Positions 47,875 to 53,687 of a stretch of DNA of 53,687 nucleotides are shown in pieces. Both the position numbers and the translations under genes were made by a program. The notes below the pieces were generated by a model. It did not search any database, was not told where the DNA came from, and worked only from the letters and a program-made list of their open reading frames with translations. Every line of letters starts with the position of its first letter. The stretch's first letter is position 1. The stretch comes from Ureibacillus chungkukjangi (GTDB lineage: Bacteria > Bacillota > Bacilli > Bacillales_A > Planococcaceae), in the NCBI RefSeq assembly GCF_003217295.1, contig NZ_QJTJ01000024.1, positions 1 to 53,687 on the forward strand, given 5' to 3'.

Positions 47875-48762
47875 ATGTTGTTAGGTTCACATGTTTCCAT
47901 GAGTGGAAAAGAAATGCTTCTAGGCTCAAGTAAAGAAGCCGCTTCATATGGAGCATCCACGTTTATGATTTATACTGGCGCACCGCAAAATACGCGTCGT
48001 AAACCAATTGAAGAGTTAAATATCGCAGCAGGGTTATTACATATGAAAGAAAATGGTCTTTCGAATATTGTAGTTCATGCTCCTTATATAATTAATATTG
48101 CAAATACCACAAAACCCGAAACCTTTGCTCTAGGAGTCGACTTCCTTCAAAAGGAAATCGAACGTACTGCTGCAATCGGAGCAACCCAAATTGTACTACA
48201 TCCAGGTGCGCATGTAGGTGCAGGAGTTGAGGCTGGTATTGCGAAAATTATTGAAGGCTTAAACGAAGTATTATCTACCGATTATCCTGTCCAAATTGCT
48301 CTTGAGACAATGGCAGGAAAGGGCTCAGAGGTTGGTAGATCCTTTGAAGAGCTGGCTCAAATCTTTGACGGCGTAAAAAATAATGACCGTCTATCAGTAT
48401 GCTTTGATACATGCCATACCCATGACGCTGGTTACGACATTATCAACGATTTTGACGGCGTCCTAGCGAAATTCGATCAGCTAATTGGTATCGACCGAAT
48501 CAAGGTAGTTCATGTAAATGATAGTAAAAATGTTTGTGGAGCTGGAAAGGACCGCCATGAAAACATTGGCTTTGGACATATCGGCTTTGAAGCACTTAAA
48601 TCAATTGTTCACCATGAGGCTTTCGTAAATGTACCAAAAATCCTTGAAACACCATGGGTAGGCACTGACGCCAAAAACAAAAAAGCACCATACAAATTCG
48701 AAATAGAAATGCTGAAAACTGGTGACTACAAGCCATCAGAAATCGAAGCATTGCTAGTTTAA
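47875..48762 (+). CDS. nfo: Endonuclease IV
   Basis: Nfo cuts at abasic sites in base excision repair; in B. subtilis it is active during spore outgrowth. The 295-residue product is an AP endonuclease TIM barrel with [49 protein letters not shown] and HVNDSKN, and the zinc ligands of the family. AGGAGG precedes the ATG at 47875; a TTG two codons upstream is rejected. It lies downstream of cshB, as in B. subtilis. Confidence 0.96.
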   Translation: MLLGSHVSMSGKEMLLGSSKEAASYGASTFMIYTGAPQNTRRKPIEELNIAAGLLHMKENGLSNIVVHAPYIINIANTTKPETFALGVDFLQKEIERTAAIGATQIVLHPGAHVGAGVEAGIAKIIEGLNEVLSTDYPVQIALETMAGKGSEVGRSFEELAQIFDGVKNNDRLSVCFDTCHTHDAGYDIINDFDGVLAKFDQLIGIDRIKVVHVNDSKNVCGAGKDRHENIGFGHIGFEALKSIVHHEAFVNVPKILETPWVGTDAKNKKAPYKFEIEMLKTGDYKPSEIEALLV

Positions 48763-48775
48763 TATAAGCTGCGAG

Positions 48776-48810
48776 ACACCAAGCAAATTATAATTGCGTG
48801 GTGTTTTTTT
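48776..48810 (+). terminator. nfo terminator
   Basis: ACACCAAGCAA pairs with TTGCGTGGTGT with one mismatch, followed by TTTTTT. Confidence 0.88.
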
Positions 48811-49457
48811 GTTTATGGAAATTATGAAGTCAAGATTGTTGGTACCTCTCTGATAGAGTAAATTATATGTTTTCTAATTTTGATAGCTCTGATTTTTCGT
48901 CGTATTGGGCGATCTCATAAGAGGAGAAATTCCCGCTAATGTAGAGATAGAGCCTTAAAAAGCAAATATAAGCGAAAGATTTCCCGTTAACTGCCTTTAA
49001 TTAGAGGAATTTCTTGGATTTTACCACTATAACAGGAAAATCTTTCTTTATTTTTAAGGAAATATAGAGATTTATCAAATTAAGCGGAATTTTTCCTTTT
49101 ATTTATAATAAGCAAATCTAATTCTCCGCTTTGTGGATAGCTTTCTATAAAAGTTAAAGCCCTTGAACATTTTTGTTCAAAGCTTTTGAGTAGAGTGGAG
49201 AACCCGATAAAACTCTTGTTCTACCTTCATGCTCCAAGCAAAATATCTAGTCTTCGCATTTTCCCTGTATATAAACCTCCTTAAATTTACCCTACATACC
49301 AGATATATGGAATTTATCCCATAGAGTAACATAGTATAAACTGATCAGACAGTTTTCGTAGTATTTTAGTGCTTATTTTTAAGATTGAAAATTGACTAGC
49401 TTAAGGAACTAAAAAGTGGTAAATACTATACTCATCTTAAATCTCTTGGAGGAATTA
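48811..49457. other. Gene-free stretch with decayed repeat-like motifs
   Basis: No credible gene was found in this 650-base AT-rich gap. Several fragments share a GAAATTCCC-like core: GAGAAATTCCCGCTAA (about 48922), GCGAAAGATTTCCCGTTAA (about 48972), GAGGAATTTCTTGG (about 49004), and GCGGAATTTTTCC (about 49083). Some are inverted with respect to others. A stem with AAAGC/GCTTT and TTGAAC/GTTCAA arms lies at 49156-49186. Confidence 0.4.
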
Positions 49458-50891
49458 ATGAAAACGAGGCTAATTCTTTCTATTGTTATATTGTTTTTGA
49501 TCGCTGGCCCGTTGCAAATTGTACAAGCTACAACGGATATAGAAAATACTATTCAGACACAGTTGGGAAATCAAAATATTAGCGTGTCATTACGTGATGT
49601 GGACAGTGGCGAGTTGATCTATATGAAAAACGGTGATGTGGCTATGAAGCCGGCTTCTACTTTAAAGCTATTAACAGCTTCTGCTGCACTCGAAATGCTT
49701 GGACCGGACTATCGCTTCCAAACCAAGCTCTATATCGATGGAGAAGTTGAAGGGAAAGTGCTAAACGGTGATATCTATGTTAAAGGTGGGGGCGATCCAA
49801 CTTTACAAAAGAAGGATTTCACTTTTATGGCCGATATTTTAATGTTCTATGGAATTCAGCAAATTAATGGAAATCTATATGGGGATGAGTCTTTATTTTT
49901 AGGAGAGCAGCTTACACCAGGAATTGCAAAGGATGACGAAAGCTATTATTTTGCAGCAAGAACATCAGCTTTATCGATGTCACCAGATAATGATTACGAT
50001 GCAGGGACCATTATTATAAATGTAAACGCTGCTTCCAATGTTGGTGGTCGACCAACCTTCAGTGCTGAACCGAGTTTGAGCGGAATGATTATAAATAATC
50101 TTGCGGTAACTGTTAACAAAGGCCAAAAAAATAGCATTGAAATATTACGTGAGCATCGAACAAATCGAATTACAATCACTGGAAATATCCCTTTAAACAC
50201 AAGCTTTAAGGATTGGGTCACTTTAAATGACCCTACCATCAATACTTTGCATGCTATTAGAGAGTCCTTTGAGGCGTCTGGACTAGCCTTTGCAGATACT
50301 ATGAAAATCGACAGAGGTATCGTTCCAAAGGGCGCAAATTCAATTTATACAAAGTATTCCCTGCCTTTAAAGTCATTAATGTATCCATTTTTAAAGCTTA
50401 GCAACAATAGTATGGCGGATATCTTCATCAAAACAATGGGAAGGGAATTCAATGGGAAAGGGGATACGATTGAAGGACTAGCAGCCTTAAAGGAGCATGG
50501 CATTTCTATCGGTTTAAATATGGAAAACTGGAGCTTTGAGGATGGCTCAGGTATGTCCCACGCTAACAAAGTGACTGCTAATGAACTCTCTCTGCTATTG
50601 ACCAAAATAGATGAAAGTCCTTCATTTAAATTCCTTCACTCAAGCTTACCAATTGGTGGACAAACCGATCGAATTATTGGGGGATCATTAAAAAATCGTT
50701 TTACTCAAGAAAATTACAAAAATCGAGTGATTGCAAAAACAGGTCATATTTCAGGAGTCTATACATTAGCAGGCTATGTAAAGGCAAACAGCGGAAGGAC
50801 TTTTGCTTTTACTATTATGACTCAAAACCAGACATCTGTTCGATTGAACGCTATTGATGAAGTCGTGAAAAAAATAATTTTACAATATTAA
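49458..50891 (+). CDS. D-alanyl-D-alanine carboxypeptidase, PBP4/S13 family
   Basis: A low-molecular-weight penicillin-binding protein that trims or cross-cuts peptidoglycan (DacB/DacC-type, family S13). The 477-residue product has a signal peptide (about 1-26, ending VQA) and the active-site motifs S67-T-L-K70, S315-N-N317 and K427-T-G429. The long insertion between S-x-x-K and SxN is typical for S13. TTGGAGG before the ATG at 49458 is chosen over an in-frame ATG 14 codons upstream. It has its own terminator. Confidence 0.93.
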   Translation: MKTRLILSIVILFLIAGPLQIVQATTDIENTIQTQLGNQNISVSLRDVDSGELIYMKNGDVAMKPASTLKLLTASAALEMLGPDYRFQTKLYIDGEVEGKVLNGDIYVKGGGDPTLQKKDFTFMADILMFYGIQQINGNLYGDESLFLGEQLTPGIAKDDESYYFAARTSALSMSPDNDYDAGTIIINVNAASNVGGRPTFSAEPSLSGMIINNLAVTVNKGQKNSIEILREHRTNRITITGNIPLNTSFKDWVTLNDPTINTLHAIRESFEASGLAFADTMKIDRGIVPKGANSIYTKYSLPLKSLMYPFLKLSNNSMADIFIKTMGREFNGKGDTIEGLAALKEHGISIGLNMENWSFEDGSGMSHANKVTANELSLLLTKIDESPSFKFLHSSLPIGGQTDRIIGGSLKNRFTQENYKNRVIAKTGHISGVYTLAGYVKANSGRTFAFTIMTQNQTSVRLNAIDEVVKKIILQY

Positions 50892-50926
50892 AAAGAGGTT
50901 TCTTCTCAAAGAAGCCTCTTTTTTGC
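50891..50926 (+). terminator. Carboxypeptidase-gene terminator
   Basis: AAAAGAGGTTTCTT pairs with AAGAAGCCTCTTTT with one G-U around a 4-nt loop, followed by TT. Confidence 0.92.
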
Positions 50927-50985
50927 AGCTAAGTATAATGGTTAAGGTCTTAATGAAAGTCCGAGTTTTCTAGTGAATCTCATTT

Positions 50986-51228
50986 TTAATAGCTCTCTAA
51001 ATATTTTAGTAGCTTTTTTAGTTTCTTTTTTCCAATAATCGTTTCTACATCTCTTAAAAATGAATTGGGTATGCCAGTAAATAACCAAGTGATGGAGGCA
51101 CGCTGAGATAAGGGTCTTAAACGTTGTACCTCTTCAATCGTTAAATCAATCCCATATTCTCTTGAAAACTTCACAATTTCTCGATCTGATTTAGAAAGAA
51201 ATTGTTCAATAAACTCGATCTGTTTCAA
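50986..51228 (-). CDS. yqfT: YqfT-like small protein (DUF2624)
   Basis: Unknown function. The 80-residue product has LTIEEVQRLRPLSQRAS in the middle, a helical fold, and a basic C-terminus (GKKKLKKLLKYLESY), in line with the DUF2624 family of B. subtilis YqfT, which sits next to nfo. The assignment rests largely on position, size and general pattern. The TTG start has AAAGGATG upstream. It is divergent from znuC. Confidence 0.6.
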   Translation of the reverse strand: MKQIEFIEQFLSKSDREIVKFSREYGIDLTIEEVQRLRPLSQRASITWLFTGIPNSFLRDVETIIGKKKLKKLLKYLESY

Positions 51229-51297
51229 AAATATAACATCCTTTCAAGGCGCTTTACAAAAATCTTCAAGCTTTACATAAAAACTAAGTAAACTTAC

Positions 51298-51326
51298 TTT
51301 ACTTTTGGCTAGGAATGAACTATACT
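51298..51326 (+). promoter_or_regulatory. Promoter of znuC-znuB-zur
   Basis: TTTACT (51298-51303), a 17-base spacer, TATACT (51321-51326). The Zur box begins 14 bases downstream, just past the predicted start. Confidence 0.6.
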
Positions 51327-51336
51327 AACAAGTTGT

Positions 51337-51357
51337 AAATCGTAATGATTATGAATT
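51337..51357 (+). promoter_or_regulatory. Zur box
   Basis: TCGTAAT-G-ATTATGA (51340-51354) differs at one position from the Bacillus Zur box TCGTAAT-N-ATTACGA. Placed between the promoter and znuC, it would let zinc-loaded Zur repress the operon, including its own gene. Confidence 0.85.
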
Positions 51358-51373
51358 AGAAAGAAGAGAAAAT

Positions 51374-52120
51374 ATGAGTCAAACATTAATTGATATGAAG
51401 AACGTTTCCTTTCAATATGAATATACACAAGTTTTAAAAAACATTTCGTTAAAGGTCGAGGAAGGAGATTTCCTTGCCATCCTTGGTCCAAATGGTTCAG
51501 GTAAGTCGACTTTGTTAAAGCTATTACTAGGATTATTAAAGCCGATGACAGGAGAAGTTCAGCTTTTTGGCCAAACAAATGAAACATTCCATAATAGAGA
51601 GTGGATTGGCTATGTTTCTCAAAAATCCAATGCATTCAACTCAGGCTTTCCAGCAACTGTTGAAGAGGTTGTTAAAAGTGGTTTAACAAAAAAAATTGGC
51701 CTATTTAAAAGAATGCCAAAGGATGTTAATAGTAAAGTGATAGCGGCGCTAAGCTCAGTTGGTATGGAGCAATTCCTAACTCGTAATATTGGTCAGCTAT
51801 CAGGTGGACAGCAGCAAAGGGTGTTTATCGCGCGCGCTCTTATTTCAGATCCTAAGGTATTGATTTTAGATGAGCCAACTGTAGGAATCGATCACGAAAA
51901 TGTCCAATCATTTTATGATATGCTTGCAAAGCTTAACGAGGAACAAAATAAGACAATTATTTTAGTTACTCATGATGTTGATACGGTATCCAACCGAATC
52001 AGTCATGTTGCCTGCTTAAATCAAACGATTCATTTCCATGGCTTTAAAAAGGAGTTTGATACAATTTCTCAAACTCAATTAGACAATTGGTATGGACATT
52101 CCGTTAGAAAGATTCATTAA
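51374..52120 (+). CDS. znuC: Zinc ABC transporter ATP-binding protein
   Basis: The ATPase of a high-affinity zinc (or manganese) importer. The 248-residue product has Walker A GPNGSGKST, the Q loop in GYVSQKSNAF, the signature LSGGQQQR, Walker B VLILDEPT and the switch His in VTHDV. The Zur box upstream, and znuB and zur downstream, make zinc the likely substrate. No substrate-binding protein (ZnuA) is encoded in the window. Its ATG sits 47 bases past the -10, preceded by AGAAGAG. Confidence 0.94.
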   Translation: MSQTLIDMKNVSFQYEYTQVLKNISLKVEEGDFLAILGPNGSGKSTLLKLLLGLLKPMTGEVQLFGQTNETFHNREWIGYVSQKSNAFNSGFPATVEEVVKSGLTKKIGLFKRMPKDVNSKVIAALSSVGMEQFLTRNIGQLSGGQQQRVFIARALISDPKVLILDEPTVGIDHENVQSFYDMLAKLNEEQNKTIILVTHDVDTVSNRISHVACLNQTIHFHGFKKEFDTISQTQLDNWYGHSVRKIH

Positions 52121-52135
52121 TGAGGAGAAGGCAAA

Positions 52136-52999
52136 ATGATTGAAGCAATTTTAAACTATGAATTTTTACAAAATGCCTTTATCTCTGGGCTAATTATTGG
52201 AGTTATTGCACCGTTACTAGGTGTATTTATAGTAGTAAGAAGAATGTCACTAATCGCAGACGCGTTATCTCATGTTACGTTAGCAGGGATAGCGGGAAGC
52301 TTATACTTAAGTCAGAGCTTCTCAGCATTAATACTTTTAAATCCAATTTATTTAGGAATTGTTGCTGCAGTTAGCGGCTCTATATTAATCGAGCGATTGC
52401 GTCGACTTTACAAGCATTATGAAGAGCTCGCGATTCCGATTATTATGTCGGCAGGGATTGGTTTGACTGCGATTTTTGTTTCATTGGCAAGCGGCTTTAA
52501 CACGGATTTAATGAGCTATTTATTTGGTTCGGTTTCAGCTGTCTCGAGGCAAGACCTATGGGTTGTAGTAAGTATTGCCATTGTGGTCATTATATTTATC
52601 TTTTTATTCTTTAAAGAAATGTTTGTCTTAGCCTTTGATGAAGAATATGCCCATGCAAGTGGGCTACCAGCAAAATGGATTCATTTCTTATTCATGCTTG
52701 TAGTGGCATTAGTGATTGCTGCAAGTATGCGAATTGTTGGGATTTTATTGGTTTCATCATTAATCACTTTACCTGTTGCAGCGAGTATGCGAATTGCAAA
52801 AGGATTTAAACAAACGATTATCTATTCGATTCTTTTCGGGGAAGCGGCTGTTATAATAGGGTTAATAAGTGCGTATTATTTGAACCTCGCACCGGGGGGA
52901 ACAATCGTAGTAACATCAATTATAATTTTATTGATTGTGATCCTCGTTAAAAAGCTTTTACTTAAAACAAATGCAAAAGAAAGGGGAGCAGTTAAGTGA
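52136..52999 (+). CDS. znuB: Zinc ABC transporter permease
   Basis: The ABC-3 family permease of the importer. The 287-residue product has seven to nine membrane segments and the conserved [15 protein letters not shown], which contacts the ATPase, then [31 protein letters not shown] precedes the ATG. Fifteen bases separate it from znuC, and its stop overlaps the zur start by 4 bases (GTGA). Confidence 0.95.
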   Translation: MIEAILNYEFLQNAFISGLIIGVIAPLLGVFIVVRRMSLIADALSHVTLAGIAGSLYLSQSFSALILLNPIYLGIVAAVSGSILIERLRRLYKHYEELAIPIIMSAGIGLTAIFVSLASGFNTDLMSYLFGSVSAVSRQDLWVVVSIAIVVIIFIFLFFKEMFVLAFDEEYAHASGLPAKWIHFLFMLVVALVIAASMRIVGILLVSSLITLPVAASMRIAKGFKQTIIYSILFGEAAVIIGLISAYYLNLAPGGTIVVTSIIILLIVILVKKLLLKTNAKERGAVK

Positions 53000-53406
53000 A
53001 TTTAACAAAAGCATGGGAAATATTAAAGGATAATGGTTATAAAAAAACAGATAAACGAGAGTTAATATTGAATATGTTCGAAGAAACTGAAAAATATTTA
53101 ACTGCAAAGGATCTCTTATCTGTTTTGAAAAAAGATTTTCCTGGCATGAGCTTTGATACAATATATCGTAATTTATCTACATTTGTTGATCTTGGTATTT
53201 TAGAAGAAACAGAGTTGAATGGTGAAAGAAATTTCCGTATGCAATGTGAATCTGATCACCACCATCATCACTTTATTTGCATGGAATGCGGGAATGTAAA
53301 GGAAATTTCAATTTGTCCAATGGAAATGCTAAATGAAAAGCTTCCAGGATATACAATTGAAGCCCATAAATTCGAAATCTATGGAAAATGCACAAGCTGC
53401 AATTAG
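52996..53406 (+). CDS. zur: Zinc-dependent repressor Zur (Fur family)
   Basis: Zur represses zinc-uptake genes when zinc is sufficient. The 136-residue product has an N-terminal winged helix ([31 protein letters not shown]) and a dimerisation domain with the His-rich [13 protein letters not shown]. The structural zinc site is C95-x2-C98 and C132-x2-C135. GTG start with GGGGAG upstream, translationally coupled to znuB. No clear terminator is seen before the riboswitch that follows. Confidence 0.94.
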   Translation: MNLTKAWEILKDNGYKKTDKRELILNMFEETEKYLTAKDLLSVLKKDFPGMSFDTIYRNLSTFVDLGILEETELNGERNFRMQCESDHHHHHFICMECGNVKEISICPMEMLNEKLPGYTIEAHKFEIYGKCTSCN

Positions 53407-53479
53407 TCATAAGTAATGTTTAGTTATAAATTTAAATACTATTATTTTGAAAAATATGTTATATTGCTTTTAAGTGAAT

Positions 53480-53683
53480 ATTGTTTGCAGGAAAAAGATG
53501 CGTATTAACGCTTAATTGGGAATTCGGTTAAATGCCGAAGCTGTATCCGCAACTGTATGTGTTAGTTTTGAAGAATAAGCCACTGTCTCAGGTAAAGTGT
53601 ACCCTTTGTAAAGGACATTTTGAAAAAGAGCCTAGGCAACTTGTTGAAGCTGCTGTCTGTATTTTGCAGGCGGCAGCTTTTTT
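53480..53683 (+). promoter_or_regulatory. Cobalamin riboswitch with intrinsic terminator
   Basis: The B12-class signatures run in order: TTAATTGGGAATTCGGT, AAATGCCGAAGCTG, CCGCAACTGTA, and AAGCCACTGTC. They are followed by a terminator (AAGCTGCTGTCTG 53647-53659 with CAGGCGGCAGCTT 53667-53679, then TTTTTT). This would be an OFF switch that stops transcription at high cobalamin. The controlled gene lies beyond the window; metE, btuFCD-type uptake or nrd genes are usual targets. Confidence 0.93.
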
Positions 53684-53687
53684 AAAT

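Overview
The window is a chromosomal segment of an AT-rich, endospore-forming member of the Bacillota, most like the Planococcaceae / Lysinibacillus-Solibacillus group (inferred from gene order and protein sequence; no search was run). Evidence: the spore genes gpr, spoIIP and yqfC-yqfD, strong AGGAGG-type ribosome binding sites, frequent GTG/TTG starts, a CIRCE-controlled hrcA-grpE-dnaK operon, a T-box before glyQS, a sigma-W-type promoter before yqeZ-floA, and the order known from Bacillus subtilis between rpsT and zur.

Layout. 0-5 kb: rpsT (minus), then gpr, spoIIP and lepA, the last behind a long structured leader. 5-16 kb: an unknown gene, hemW, the hrcA-grpE-dnaK heat-shock operon, dnaJ-prmA-rsmE-mtaB, deoC and rpsU. 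16.4-21.8 kb: the membrane-microdomain operon yqeZ-floA plus a third gene, then yqfC-yqfD-phoH. 21.9-27.3 kb: pgpH-ybeY-dgkA-cdd-era-recO, covering c-di-AMP breakdown, rRNA maturation, undecaprenol/lipid phosphorylation and DNA repair. 27.3-30.2 kb: an unknown minus-strand gene, a possible 29-codon membrane peptide, a tandem array of decayed copies of the 3' end of glyQS, then glyQS with its T-box on the minus strand. 30.2-35 kb: ccpN-ppsR and dnaG-sigA. 35-39.2 kb: a membrane protein, a broken acyl-CoA dehydrogenase fragment, cccA, trmK-nif3, a small membrane protein and an array of 52-bp repeats. 39.2-44.3 kb: a C4-dicarboxylate module (transporter and binding protein on minus, sensor kinase and response regulator on plus), inserted where nif3 and ispH are neighbours in B. 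subtilis. 44.4-53.4 kb: yqfQ, ispH, cshB, nfo, a D-Ala-D-Ala carboxypeptidase, a yqfT-like gene and znuC-znuB-zur behind a Zur box. The window ends in a cobalamin riboswitch with its terminator; its target gene lies outside.

Most genes are conserved housekeeping genes. The unusual signals lie between them: the lepA leader, whose folds bury a ribosome binding site and overlap a possible 22-codon leader peptide; the glyQS-tail array; the exact 52-bp tandem array; a terminator that also contains the yqfC ribosome binding site; and an Fnr/Crp-like site that falls at -41.5 of a predicted dicarboxylate-transporter promoter. No phage, IS element, CRISPR array, tRNA or rRNA was recognised. yqeY (after rpsU) and yqxD (before dnaG), present in B. 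subtilis, are absent here.
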